Positions 49,701 to 59,110 are shown, counted from the stretch's first letter. The stretch is DNA of 64,000 nt from Gonocerus acuteangulatus (GCA_946811695.1 OX328123.1:29033037-29097036), one strand, 5' to 3'. A program made the numbers and translations. Notes: a model not told the origin generated them from the sequence alone.

Positions 49701-50399
49701 AAATATGTAATGAGTAACTGATCAATTATTAATTTGCTTCCAGAGTTATGTTTACACATGGTACCAATTACCTTTTGATCTAACGCAGGAACAGGATACA
49801 GTCACTCTAGTGGTAGAAAGCGCTCCTTGCGGCGGCTTTGTGAACCTAATAAGTCTGGCGGGCTTTTCTATTGAAATATATTACAAATTAAACCCCCGCT
49901 TTCCGATTGACCGATTCAGCTCATTTCTACAACACTTCTTTCTCATGAGTTACCCACGACGTATACCGCGTTTCGTTACAATACAGCAGAAATTACGACC
50001 GGTATGAGTATATTAGGAATTTGGGTCCGGAGTAAACCCCCCCTTCTAATGAACCGATTTAGTTTATTTTTACAACAAATATTTACCTGTAGATTACCAC
50101 TACGAATACCGAGTTTCGTCGAAATATACCAAAAATCACGGCTGGTAGTGGCGAATTGGTATTGTGGGTCCGGAGTAACCCCCCCCCCCCCCCCCCCTCC
50201 TAATGAACCGATTTAGTTTATTTTTACAACACATAGTTACCTGTGGATTACCACTACGAATACCGAGTTTCGTCGAAATATACCAAAATCACGGCTGGTA
50301 GTGGCGAATTGGTATTGTGGGTCCGGAGTAAGTAAGTGAATGCTATATACCAAGTTTCGTGACGAAGAAACAAAAATTCATGCCGCTATCGTGTTAACA

Positions 50400-50448
<49 letters not shown>

Positions 50449-53400
50449 TTTAACGGGGGTCATTTTCGGTGTCTACTAGGTAGGATCGATAAAGATTTGA
50501 AGAAATGTTTCAAAAATTCCGTCATGAGTGCAACCTCAATAGCTACTTTCCTTCGGAGGAAAGTGCTAAAAAGAAAAGGAAAATAGAAGAGTGTGTGGCG
50601 AGTTGTCGGGGGTCTGATAAGAGATATACGTAACCATTTTATCCGCCCAGATCCGCCGGGGCTCAGGAGCCCTATTAATATTTGAAGAAGTACTGGTGGC
50701 AACAGCTTCATCGCCGAATAGCTCATAAGGTTATTCAGATGCAAGGTCGCCGATTTGGCCCAATTTCTTTCTGGCGATTCTGCATCGAAAAATAGTCGAC
50801 ACGTGTCCGAGCGTTTCGTTCAATACGCCTTAGGAGCCGAGAAATAAAATAAAACAATTTAAAAATGCTTTATTATATATAACGAGTTTAGAAAATGATA
50901 TCGGCATGATTTTTTCACCAATTTGTTTGTTTTAGAGAGTAGATTACAGAAAAAATACAATCGTTAAACAATAATTTTTATTTCGTCAAATAAATTCAAA
51001 AATATGTTTAAGTTTTTAAGTAAACTAGCATTATACATTTTTCACACCAAAAATAATAGCAGATTTAAAATCAGCATCCCTAGAAACCCTTATGGGGTAA
51101 ATATCATCGAAAACAAAAAATAATCATTTTTTCCAGTCCGTAAGAGACACTTTGTAAGTGAAAACTTTACGAGACGTTTTGAAATTCAATATCTCCTCTT
51201 GAGATAAACCAATATTTACGTCCTTGGGATCTTTCTAAAGAAGAAAGACTCCTTTTTATAACCATATAAATGACTATTGTATTATCTTAGACGATACTTG
51301 TAAGAAATGGTTCTCAAAATAAAAATAAAATTATAAATTTCTTGCATATAACGTTGATCCCAGAACACTATAAAATACCCCGATTGGAAGAAAGTGTGTA
51401 ACTTTGGGGCCTTTATTGTCCGTGCAAATTTGGTTTGATTTTGCTCTAACGCCAGCTTCCCTGACCTTTTTTTTATATTTTGATTAAAATTGCACACCAT
51501 TAAAGTTTAATGGTGTAAATTTTAGTCAAGTATGTCTATTATGTAAAATAATTTTTGTCACTCAAAAGACTCCAACACTATCCTATCGTCCAGAGTGACG
51601 TGGGGAGTATTCCATGGGATTCAGTGCATGAAAAACAAAAGGAAATTATACCTCCCTCCCCCAAAATATAAAACCTGAAATTTTAGGTTTTTGGTCCATC
51701 ATTTTTGTTCATTGACCAAAAATCCCGCCAAGATAAAAATAAAATGACTTCAGATTTGAGTTCAACACCCTCGAAAACATTTGGTTTTGGGTTTTCAGGC
51801 CGAAACGAGGATGTTGAGAGGTATAAAATTGAATGTCTGCGGTTTTAAGCGTTTCGTCCCACTGTGCGGCGCCCCCCTTACGGCTTAGTTTTAACACTCC
51901 AAGAGCCAGTGTTGCCAGGTTAGTTTTCGTTTTATAATCCATTAGAAAAAAATTATATTTGAATTGTTAATATATTAAAGAATCTTATATAAGAACTCTA
52001 AATCCAATTAAATAATTATTATTGACTTATATATTAATTTAATTACGCATTTATTATTTTATCTGTTATATATTTGCAATAATATTAGGAAATTAATATA
52101 CGGTAAGCAGTGTTGGCAAGTCACATTGTAAATAATTGTGTTGTCTGGTTCGATTGTGCCTTTTTAACATTATTGCAAACTTTCTGTTTTTACAAAGTTT
52201 TATTTCTTTTGAACCTCGCCCCTTCAGAACTATTTCATTGATCCTCCGATTATTCCTAATTTGAGTAAGGATTAAAGTGAAGTTCCATTGATCTTCCTCG
52301 TATTTTGCCAATGCCTAAATACTTTCACTCCAAAAATCTATTAATTAACTTCCATATAAATGGGAATAAAATTACTCACATGTACCATAAAGTCTGTTAT
52401 ATTTAGTTTGTCAAGTTTCTTAAGAATCGGTCCGCTGTTCTTTAGATGAACTCCAAGATCGTTGTAGAGTGGATGCTTGAGTGCTCTTAGAGCCTTTAAG
52501 AATGACGGAATTCTTGGATCAGCTGCTGTTTCTGCATCCACATTCCTGTTCAAATAAATGTTACTATTTTAGTAATATTATTTATTTATATTCTTAATTG
52601 CATACGATCCCTACCTCAGCCATTTTTATTTATTACTTATTATTTTTTTTTTTTTTTACATTTTTAACGTTTCGGCCTCAGGGCCATCTTCATAAAACTT
52701 CAACTTGTAGCGGCGCCCCCCTAACGTCTCAGTTTTATTTGGTGGCAACACTGGAGTTGCTACAGCTAGGCTATTGAACAACACTGCAGCCGGATCTAAC
52801 GCCTTTTAAGCCAGTCTCTGTCTAGCCACTGTCTGGGTACCTGATACGCTCCGTTCCCAGGCAGTGACCACGTGCATACGACTCCGTTGTGCTATGGACC
52901 TTGTTCCTGTTATGTTAGCCTCACGCAACAACGGCTAAAAACTAATCTGTTCAAAAATCATTCACCCTGTTTTTAAAGGGCTTGTCATCACTGTAATATT
53001 GCAGCTACTATAATTTTTCATTATTTAGGCTACAATACAGTCCATGTGACCACGACATTCCACCATTTTTGGAACCGCGCTAAGTTCCTGCGAGTCGGAG
53101 TTTTTCAAAAGTGACGATTTCTGTATCTGTAATCTGTAATTCACTATTCTGTATCTGTGCGGGTTCACAGTTTCGAACCTGAGACCTCCGAATTGTGAGT
53201 CCTAGACGATTTGGACCTAGCGAATGACAGCCCCATCAGTCCCCCCCCCTTATATACCGAGCGATCGCCCGTAAAGTGTGTGCTAACACAAATAATATCG
53301 GCCTATGTGAATCCAATGATCTATCTGGGACCTCCGAAGATCTAAATGCAAAAGGCGTTTTTGTGAGTTCAACAGTTTTTAGTTCACTTTTCATAGAGAG

Positions 53401-55097
53401 AAACCCCGCTTATGTTGTCGTTCCCGAAAATTCACAAGAAAATTTGCGCCAACTTTAGTAAAGTAGAATTTGTGAATGTTTTAATGATGATGCAAATGAA
53501 TTGCTCACTTTTTCAAGTAGAGCATTGCCTTTTCGAGGACTATCTTGTTAGTAGGACAGATGCTGACAGCCGGGAAGTATACATCGTCTAAAGGGTAGTT
53601 GGTATCTGAGACTACCACAGCTATGGGCATTGTCAAATAGCCCTTCCATGAATCGTAGATAAGGTAGATCGTAGCGCTCAGACAAATTGAGAAGATAATC
53701 GTCCACATTATCCTGAAACAAAGAAATAAATCATTACTTTTAATTCTATTATTGTTTCCTAAGACCGGTTGTCTCCGGACAACCTTAAATTCTAGAATGG
53801 TAACCGTTGTGTACCATGGGCGTATTTACGCTAGTCTAGAGTACCTGTGAAGCGGCGTCTCGCCTTGCCTCCGGACAACCCTAAATTCTAGAATGGTATC
53901 CGTTGTGCAGAGATGGGCATCATTTTATTTATACATAAAAATACGGATTTATTCGTACTTCATATATTTGTGAATACGAATATAAATAAATTCGTATTCA
54001 TAAGTGTGAATACGAATTTATTTTATTCACATATATTAAATATAAAAATACAAATAAAATTTTATTCGCAAATTTTCCTGCGAATACAAATAAATTCACA
54101 GAAAAAATTGTAAATAATCACAAAAAATGTGAATATTTACAAAAAATCATTGTATCGTACATTAAAATATACTAATACAAATTTCTTCACATTATAATTT
54201 GTGAATAAAAATGTATTCACAATAAAATTCGCAAATCAATTATGAATTTATTCGTATTAAGATGATATTACGAAAGTTATTGAAGGTGATTTTTTTTTTT
54301 AATGCGTTTAACGTCTAGGTTATTACCGCCTAGTTTTTTTTTTAACCCGAGTCCGCCGCGGAACCTCCAGCCATGCTGCAGAGACATAGTTCGTTATCTG
54401 TACCTCCATAAAAAAAAAGAAAAAGAAATCACCTTCAATAACTTTCGTAATATCATCTTAATACGAATAAATTCATAATTGATTTGCGAATTTCATTGTT
54501 AATACATTTTTATTCACAAATTATAATGTGAAGTAATTTGTATTCGTATATTTTAATGTGATTTTTTTGTAATCACTTGATTTTTTGTATATATTCACAT
54601 TTTTTGTGATTATTTACAATTTTTTCTGTGAATTTATTTGTATTCGCAGGAAAATTTGCGAATAAAATTCTATTTGTATTTTTAAATTTAATATACGTGA
54701 ATAAAAATAAATTCGTATTCACACGTATGAATACGAATTTATTTATATTCGTATTCACAAATATATGAAGTACGAATTTATTCATATTCGTATTCACAAA
54801 TGTATGAAGTACGAATAAATTCGTATTTTTAGTTATAAATAAAATTATGCCCATCTCTGCCGTTGTGTACCATGGGCGTATATACGCTAGTCTAGAGTAC
54901 CTGTGAAGCGGCGTCTCGCCTTGTCTGAATATGTGTTGCACTCCATGGATTGTCGAAGTCTGCGTGAACTCCTTAAGAAAATATACACTCTCCGCTTTCT
55001 TTTCCTGCATCTGATCTGAAGTTCCTCTCAACTCCGGTTTGAGAGAGTTAGGCTTTCTGAACGGACGGTACAGTCGGCTGGGTCGAAGAGGTGGCAT
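40562..55097 (-). CDS. DEG/ENaC (pickpocket-type) sodium channel subunit, complete
   Basis: Amiloride-sensitive channel family subunit of the plasma membrane. Exons in order: 55097-54901, 53712-53509, 52545-52380, 49097-48952, 48829-48766, 45969-45690, 42347-42099, 40743-40562. All junctions are GT-AG and phases match (2, 2, 0, 2, 0, 1, 1). The product is 495 residues, normal for pickpockets. Seen in order: TSTIHGVQHI (HG gating motif) in the N-terminus; first membrane segment at about 67-86; FPAVSICPTNK (112-122); C194, C201, W203 and EEGFCYSFN (220-228); HHPNEYPE; CLLECRMKYILQQCGCLPYY (329-348); CTACLPTCNERKY; and GSIGGLFLGGSVISMLE (439-455) with the G-x-S filter and second membrane segment. 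Ligand unknown. Confidence 0.9.
42099..42347 (-). CDS. DEG/ENaC exon 7
   Basis: Residues 353-436. Acceptor AATTACAG|ATAACC, donor TTTTAG|GTAAAT. Contains DCTACLPTCNERKYEI, the C-x2-C-x3-C box of the palm/thumb, and ends KYRQEMTYDYAQLL. Confidence 0.88.
42581..43828 (+). mobile_element. mariner element, inactive
   Basis: TA at 42581-42582 and 43827-43828 flank a 1244 bp body with ~29 bp terminal repeats: CGAGGTAAGGTCCATAAC and TTTCCGGCCTG, with their complement at the right. The transposase starts at ATG 42716 (MFKLEYRAIIKFFCKEGL) and ends near 43762. It is broken by at least four frame changes. VTGDET and LLHDNA are intact. The third aspartate (HPPYSADLAPSD) is out of frame but spaced as in D,D34D. 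It lies in DEG/ENaC intron 6, antisense to the gene. Confidence 0.88.
42716..43763 (+). pseudogene. mariner transposase pseudogene
   Basis: Readable pieces in different frames: TPAQIKERLDCVYGQSSP; LYSTVKEWTKLFKLGRESL; DGPRPGRPLEA (linker); RLGLQNQ; then from about 43020 the catalytic core up to NLSS; then HPPYSADLAPSDLYLFSKLK; and a tail EELQAAVQEHFFNKE up to LRGEYIEKQ. Frameshifts lie near 42825, 43020, 43530 and 43610. Length and motif order fit a once complete ~345-residue mariner transposase. Confidence 0.85.
44099..44363. mobile_element. MITE with ~50 bp terminal inverted repeats
   Basis: TATATCACACTAGTATTTCT, then AAAGTAACACAACTCAAAAT, faces ATTTTTGAGTTGTGTCACTT, then TAGAAATACTTGTGCGATAT, then A. 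A TA-type target is possible because both ends are TATA. Interior about 170 bp, non-coding. Confidence 0.6.
44364..45689. other. DEG/ENaC intron 6, rest; no feature seen
   Basis: AT-rich. Short open frames at 44564-44767 and 44816-45085 have no recognisable content. Confidence 0.4.
45690..45969 (-). CDS. DEG/ENaC exon 6
   Basis: Residues 260-352 plus one base. Acceptor TTCAAAG|GTACAT, donor AAGC|GTATGT. Holds HHPNEYPEAG and the family signature CLLECRMKYILQQCGCLPYY. Confidence 0.9.
46007..46778. mobile_element. hAT-like foldback (FB3), TTATCCGTTATTCG arms
   Basis: Body 46015-46770 (756 bp), between perfect 8 bp duplications ATTCAAAT (46007-46014, 46771-46778). Ends are CAGAGTTGGGC and GCCCAACTCTG. 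Arms are arrays of TTATCCGTTATTCG/ATAACGGATAA; the centre is very AT-rich. A frame reading APVERLFSFASITDIPKSNRLSDEMFEKRVVLKS near 46285-46380 resembles the C-terminal dimerisation region of hAT transposases (P-x-ER-FS). The element therefore keeps a transposase scrap. It stands 45 bases upstream of the acceptor of exon 6. Confidence 0.82.
46285..46402 (+). pseudogene. hAT transposase C-terminal remnant inside FB3
   Basis: The plus strand reads ..SSAPVERLFSFASITDIP, KSNRLSDEMFEKRVVLKS, MLNLI-stop. Zinc-finger BED/hAT transposases end with SSA-x-ERxFS-xAG-x-I-x-x-x-x-R-x-RL-x-P. The short match with correct spacing ties this foldback to hAT by protein as well as by ends and target size. Confidence 0.6.
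46855..46925 (-). repeat. SINE body fragment
   Basis: CCTACTCTTTTCTAGCCAGGATAGGGGTGATGGC parallels CACCCTTTTCTAGCCAAGATAGGGCTGATGAC in the SINE at 20095-20290. Head and tail are missing. Confidence 0.45.
46947..47001. repeat. GC-rich 23 bp-arm hairpin
   Basis: CAGATTTACCGCGCGATCTG-TTC pairs with GAA-CAGATCGCGCGGCAAATCTG with one mismatch, around TCTAGAAGG. Related ACCGCGCGGTA and CAGATCGCG words recur at 47019-47030 and 47150-47160. The local GC content contrasts with the AT-rich intron. Confidence 0.65.
47613..48358. mobile_element. 746 bp foldback element with ~70 bp ends
   Basis: The left end CGGTACTTACGTACTAGTTG, CACCGATCTCGAGAACCGGC, ..GTGATCCGGATCA is mirrored at 48285-48358. The interior has a perfect ~19 bp hairpin (GAGCGGAAAAGAGAACAAC at ~47727-47745 against 47786-47804) and a second palindrome at 48018-48225 carrying CTTGAGCGAGCGGAAACACATAGCAATT-like arms. 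Target duplication not evident. Confidence 0.65.
48400..48520 (-). repeat. Inverted R1 repeat fragment
   Basis: GATCTGCTGGTTAACCAACTCG and CCAAAATCCATCAAAATCGG are reverse-complement R1 text. Confidence 0.5.
48766..48829 (-). CDS. DEG/ENaC exon 5 (64 nt)
   Basis: Residue 238 (last base) to 259: TRYIGIRSGFAILLQIGQKVK. Acceptor CTGCTTAG|TACGCG, donor GTGAAG|GTATGC. It joins exon 6 in phase to give SGFAILLQIGQKVKVHVHHP, a typical G-L-x-x-x-L strand before NEYP. Confidence 0.85.
48952..49097 (-). CDS. DEG/ENaC exon 4 (146 nt, FN box)
   Basis: Residues 190-237 plus two bases: PRCDEVFLECYWNTYVRNCC and EEGFCYSFN. Acceptor TATTCTTAG|GCTTTA, donor AATTG|GTAAGT. It supplies the first extracellular cysteines and the conserved G-x-C-Y-x-FN box, without which the channel would look incomplete. 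Confidence 0.88.
49110..49567. other. DEG/ENaC intron 3 part; no feature seen
   Basis: AT-rich, with a T-run of about 13-18 at 49249-49263. Confidence 0.4.
49568..50575 (+). repeat. F2 family partial copy with ~150 bp subrepeats and (AT)n
   Basis: Starts TTAAAAGTCCGTCACGCAGG and follows 12035-13300 in the same order: AACGCAGGAACAGGATACAG, GGAGTAAACCCCCC tandem units, GTGTTAACAGACAT then (AT)n (50401-50445), TTTTAACGGGGGTCATTTTC, and CTTTCCTTCGGAGGAAAG. A C-run of ~19 lies at 50177-50197. The mirror half is missing here; an inverted F2 copy ends at 57716. Confidence 0.75.
50580..52379. other. DEG/ENaC intron 3 part; no gene seen
   Basis: Several 60-77 codon open frames on the minus strand match nothing known. 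GCGGCGCCCCCCTTACGGC at about 51868 recurs near 52712 as GCGGCGCCCCCCTAACGTC. Confidence 0.4.
52380..52545 (-). CDS. DEG/ENaC exon 3
   Basis: Residues 134 (last base) to 189, from NVDAETAADPRIPSF to ITDFMVH. Acceptor TTGAACAG|GAATG, donor TACAT|GTGAGT. Helical segment between TM1 and the finger domain. Confidence 0.85.
52665..52691 (-). ncRNA. Hammerhead-like hairpin, diverged
   Basis: Minus strand ATGAAGA, T, GGCC-CTGA-GGCC, GAAACGTT. The first core base is A instead of C, so catalysis is unlikely. The architecture with one extra base before stem II is the same as at the other sites. Confidence 0.3.
52700..53500. other. DEG/ENaC intron 2; repeat scraps
   Basis: At 53065-53105 GGAACCGCGCTAAGTTCCTG and CGAGTCGGAG match the end family of 3604-3660. 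At 53385-53420 ATAGAGAGAAACCCCGCTTAT resembles the GGGAGGAACCCCGC hairpin repeat. No gene. Confidence 0.45.
53509..53712 (-). CDS. DEG/ENaC exon 2 (TM1)
   Basis: Residues 66 (last base) to 133 plus two bases. Acceptor TGTTTCAG|GATAATG, donor TTGAAAAA|GTGAGC. Encodes the first membrane helix (IMWTIIFSICLSATIYLIY) and FPAVSICPTNK. Confidence 0.9.
53772..53907 (-). repeat. Tandem duplication of the exon 1 donor region
   Basis: A unit of about 97 bp spans CTCCGGACAACC to CGCCTTG (53772-53868). It is repeated as 53869-53907 plus 54868-54925, interrupted by FB4. It contains the last ~23 bases of exon 1 and its splice donor. The intronic copy (minus, ..GCCGCTTCACAG|GTACTC, donor after 53845) is identical across the exon end and donor. 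Confidence 0.8.
53900..54867. mobile_element. hAT-like foldback (FB4), GAATACGAATTTATTCGTATTC arms
   Basis: Body 53908-54859 (952 bp), between perfect 8 bp duplications CCGTTGTG (53900-53907, 54860-54867). Ends are CAGAGATGGGCAT and ATGCCCATCTCTG, nearly the FB1 ends. Arms of ~390-430 bp are arrays of GAATACGAAT-like units. The loop (about 54290-54425) is a SINE-tail-like sequence (TTTAACGTCTAGGTTATTAC; CCCGAGTCCGCCGCGGAACC). It lies in DEG/ENaC intron 1 and splits the duplicated donor unit. Confidence 0.85.
54901..55097 (-). CDS. DEG/ENaC exon 1
   Basis: Residues 1-65 plus two bases. ATG at 55097-55095 in a good context (AACCATGC). Encodes a basic N-terminus and FLKEFTQTSTIHGVQHIF, containing the HG motif needed for gating in the family. 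Donor CTTCACAG|GTACTC. An open frame that runs on into FB4 is not coding. Confidence 0.85.
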
Positions 55098-55099
55098 GG

Positions 55100-55635
55100 T
55101 TTGAGATATAGCTTGCCTTTATTGATGGCATCCACCTATATCGAACACCTCTAATAAACCACTACACCCTGTTAGTATGTATACATTTCTATCAATGCAC
55201 ATATGTTTGCGGACAATTAGGGAGTAATGAATACCCAGTAAATATCCAACATGAATAGAAATTAGATACTGTTAAAGGAATATAACTACACACGAAACAA
55301 CATTATAAAATGCTTTTCATTGCAAGAAATTTCACAACATTCCCACATTAATCTCATTACAATCTTTAGAAAACATTAGTCGGCCTGCGCTTCTTTTTTC
55401 TGTCAATGTTGCCCATCTTCTAAGGTACACGCCTTTTAGCGTGAGCCCCATCCTCATAGGGAAGAAACCACCATTATGGCGTCGACAACAGTCCCGGGAC
55501 AGGCCAAAGGGCCCGAGAGACAGATACTGTAAAGGTATCTGATTCTTGACCACACTAGGGAGATAGTGTGTTCAGTCCTGTGATCAAGCCCCTTGATTTT
55601 CTCCTTTGAAGGTATCCATTAATAATTTTAATTCC
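55100..55635. other. Upstream of DEG/ENaC; no feature seen
   Basis: Presumed promoter side of the channel gene. No TATA or initiator stands out. Confidence 0.35.
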
Positions 55636-55795
55636 AATTAAGAGTGGGCCCAGGGAAGGCCTAGAACCCCGATTCCAACCTTCGTACGACACATGAAGAT
55701 CTTGAACTCTTTAATGTGCGGACGAGTTTTGAACTCAGGTTCTTCAGAATATAAGTCGAGTACTCTACCGCTGAGGTAGTCTCGCGCTATATAGT
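55636..55795 (-). repeat. tRNA-derived SINE or tRNA pseudogene
   Basis: The minus strand reads GCGCGAGACTACCTCAGCGG, TAGAGTACTCGACTTATATT, CTGAAGAACCTGAGTTCAAA, ACTCGTCCGC. It has an A box (CTCAGCGGTAGAGT), an anticodon-arm-like part and a B box (GAGTTCAAAACTC). It is followed by a body that ends in AATTAAAATTATTAA. Confidence 0.6.
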
Positions 55796-55799
55796 TATA

Positions 55800-55840
<41 letters not shown>

Positions 55841-57716
55841 GTTATATATTTGTCTGTTAACACGATGGTTTTACGTCGCGAAACTTGGTATATAGCGTTC
55901 ACTTGGCAAACGATTGAACGAGTTCGTTAACCACCAAAATCGGTCCACCGGGAGGGGGTTTACCACGGACCCCAAACACTAATTTGACCATGCCAGCCGT
56001 AGTTTTTGTTATATTTCAACGAAACTCGATATTCGTAGTGGCCTTCTAAAGAGAAAAAAACGTTGTAAAAATAAACTAATCCGTTCATTAGGAGGGAGGG
56101 GGGTTACTCTGGAGCGAAATTACTAATTTGCTCATACCGGTCGCAATTTCTCTTGTATTGTAACAAAACGTCCTAGGGGTGCTGTATCCCGTTCCTGTCG
56201 CAGACGAAAATGTAAAGTTTTGGTGTATTTATTAAGTAGTTAAGTACCAAGCATACACAAAACCCAGCAAGGAAATTATTTATTGTGTCCCGCTTCAATG
56301 GCGATAACACAAAGAACTGTATCCTCTGAACTTAGCTATTCTAGGAAATCAGCATGGTTATTGGTGTTGGAAGTGGGTGTGGTTATGTAATGGTTTAAAC
56401 GTAGGGTTCACCTATAAATAGTGCTTAGTATCGATGGAAATATAATATCATATAAGCCAACATTGCAGACGTTCATCAAATAAGATTGTATAGTCCTGTA
56501 TTCTTGAGGTAAGTCAGTATAGTGTTGATGTACTGGCTATCATTGCCCAGGAATTCTTGCATATCATACGGTATGTTGTAATTGCTTCTTCTCTGGAAGT
56601 CTGTCAGTAAATGTTTAATCGTAAGTTCTGTGTTACATATGTTGCATATTGGTTTGTGGCGTCTTGTCATAAGAAATTCGTGGGTAAGTCGAGTATGTCC
56701 AATCCGTAAACGAGCAAGGACAACTTCTTCTCGTTTATTGTCGCGAAGACTGGATGGCCATTCCTCAACTCTATTTTTTATGGTCCGAAGTTTATTGTCA
56801 GTTAGTTGTGTCCATAAGTATTGCCAATGACGTTTTATGGTAGATTTTGTAGCTGTTGTTAAGTCTCTGGCAGTTATTTGTGGTACGTCATAAGTCATAA
56901 GTCTGTCAGCATTTTTCGCATGACAATCGGCAATTGAACTTTTTTCGAGTTCTTCATGTCCAGGTGGCCAGTACATGGTTATGTTTCTGTTTAGGGTTTG
57001 TGTCTTATTCAAAATTTCTGTCAGTAGTGGATGGGTTGTATATCTGTCTGTAAGTGATTTCAGTGCGCATAAAGAGTCAGTAAATAGTATTATGTCTCTG
57101 TAGTCAGTTTCGGGTATGTTGTTCAGACCGATGAGGATGCCATGGAGTTCAGCTGTAAAGATACTAGAGTTATCGTTAATTTTCTTGCTTATGATTTGAT
57201 CATCTATTACAGTTGCAGCTCCCACACCTTCATCTGATTTAGAGCCATCGGTATAGATAAAGAGTTTTCCGACATTTTCAATAATGAAGGCTTCATAATT
57301 CTTTTTATAGATTAATTTTGATATCGGATCACTCTTATTATATGTTGCTAATGTAGTGTTAATAAATATATTTTTTCAAAGCCAGGGAGGTTTTTTTAGT
57401 GTGCCGCATGTTAGTATTTCGAAATTTAAATAATTTGAAATATGTTGTATTTCTCTGCATCTAATACTGAATGGTCTTTGTGCCTGTGGTCGTCTTGAGT
57501 ATATTTCTGAAAGTGGGTTGTCAATACTTATTTGATGACATTTATTTATTTAAAAAATTAATAATTACAATTATTTGATTGACTTGCTCATTACAAATGT
57601 AAAAGAGCAGAACTATTCATGTTTTTATTTTATTTATATAGGAAGGCAGTCTACAATAGCCAAATTCTATTGGAAAGTGCTTAGTTATGCAGCTCTTACA
57701 TGACAGACTTTTTCAT
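55800..57716 (-). repeat. F2 family inverted copy, split by a retrotransposon fragment
   Basis: On the minus strand the F2 order is recovered: TCTGTCATGTAAGAGCTGCA with TAACTAAGCACTTTCC (57716-57665), AAACATGAATAGTTCTGCTC, then CTGCGACAGGAACGGGATAC (56215-56190), poly-C subrepeats (56110-55930), GTGTTAACAGACA near 55855, and (AT)n at 55801-55836. The RNase H fragment (56476-57550) interrupts it. Confidence 0.6.
56476..57550 (-). pseudogene. Non-LTR retrotransposon fragment with RNase H domain
   Basis: The minus strand reads RRPQAQRPFSIRCREIQ, CGTLKKPPW, a frameshift near 57378, then IYTDGSKSDEGVGAATV, TAELHGILIGLNNI, FTDSLCALKSL, TMYWPPGHEELEKSSIADCHAK. The last part is RLRIGHTRLTHEFLMTRRHKP, ICNICNTELTIKHLLTDF. 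The RNase H motifs D-G-S, E-L, D-S and H-x-D/K are in order and are followed by the usual Cys/His tail of I/Jockey-type ORF2. It retains the 3' end of ORF2 only. Confidence 0.8.
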
Positions 57717-57786
57717 GTTTAGTTCACCTTTCTTTTCCGCTCAAAATACACACAGAATTAAAACAAGCTGGCTGGAAACTGCTATA

Positions 57787-58077
57787 TGAAGGTGCATGGG
57801 CGTATATAGAAAATAATTTCGGAGGGTGCTGGGAAAATTTCGGGGGGGGGCTGAGACCATTTCCGGTGTATGGAATACTAACAATTTAGATCTTGGAAGA
57901 CTTTTAGCCAACTAAAACGCTATTACACCCAAAATGGAATATTTTTTATGAACTCAATGATCTTATTTAATTTATTTTTAAGGATTTTATGAAATTTTTA
58001 CCGATCAACTCAAAATTTCGGGGGGGGCTGCAGCCCCTCAGCCCCCCCCCCCCCTTATATACGCCCATGTGAAGGCG
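57787..58077. mobile_element. hAT-like MITE, CATGGGCGTATATA family, copy 3
   Basis: Body 57795-58069 (275 bp), CATGGGCGTATATAGA to TTATATACGCCCATG. Flanks TGAAGGTG and TGAAGGCG agree at 7 of 8. It is oriented opposite to copies 1 and 2: their AAATAAAT core appears as its complement. It contains a G-run of 10 and a C-run of ~13. Confidence 0.68.
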
Positions 58078-59110
58078 GATACGAAAGGCGAACTCAACAT
58101 TCGTCTACCCGTCCACTGGATGATGATATAAATAAAATGCTCTTTTTTTTTTTTTTGGTGCATCGATTTCTAGGATCATTAGTACCAATAAAATGCTCTT
58201 TTCGTTGAAAGTGGAGTTCACAATAATTCCTGGTCAATTATTATATAATTTAAACAATGAGACATCCCACAAGAAAAACATGTTTTGAATATACTCTAGT
58301 TGAGTTCGCCCTTATGGAAAAAATATTCACACGCATTTTTTCTGAAAACTACCTTTTGATGAGTTCGCCTCAATGAAAATATTTTTAGTTCAATCTGTTT
58401 TTTATCCTAATTAATTTTATTTTTTCCCACTTTTCTTGAAAACGATAATTGTCTTGATAAGACAGTGAAATTGCTTTTATTCACCCTTAACAATAATCTG
58501 CCCAACAAGATGGTTAAAATGAACAATAAAAATATATAACTTGAGGATTTTTGTATGTAAAAAAATCTAGTTAAAAAGTGGCTTGCGAGGAACGGTAGAA
58601 AGTTGGCCAACAGACACCCAGCGTGAGAGAGCAATTTTTCAAAATCTCTCCGATCCTGTCCCACAATGTCATACCTCTTTATATTGCCCACTTCTCAGCT
58701 TTCTTTAAATATAGAAATAAGATAACTGTCATATCCTTCTGAAAAATCACAATTTCCTGACAGTTCATGGTCATTTCCTGAAAGATAATACCCTAAATGA
58801 AGACAGAGATCAAGATTTATTTCATAAAATAGTGGGCAAAAGTTTTCTTTATTTGCTATGCTTTTATTTATTTTCTATTCATGGATACATATATAGGGTT
58901 ATTCAATAAAAGAGGTTTTGATAAAATAAAAATACAATGATGTTTTTGTATCATATTATTTCTTAGTTTTACAAATTCATCTTGGTATCCACTAAGGAAC
59001 AAACAGTAAATTACAATTCAATACAAAAAATGACCAATTACTTTAGTTTGTAATTCTAAGAAATAAGATATATGGTTATCAAATTGCTGAATATCCCTAG
59101 CCTTATCTTC
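58078..59110. other. Intergenic; no gene seen
   Basis: AT-rich. A T-run at 58142-58157 followed by GGTGCATCGATTTCTAGGAT and CATTAGTACC is a SINE-tail-like remnant. Confidence 0.4.

Noticed and set aside
51870..52760. CCAGTGTTGCC near 51910 and GGCAACACTGG near 52735 as ends of another hAT element
   Set aside because: No matching 8 bp flanks, and the neighbouring GCGGCGCCCCCC text is in direct, not inverted, orientation.
54573..54900. Extension of DEG/ENaC exon 1 frame into a 174-residue protein
   Set aside because: The extension reads through the donor into FB4. The spliced model gives the conserved TM1 immediately after HR.
56582..56830. 82-codon plus-strand frame
   Set aside because: Shadow of the RNase H fragment.
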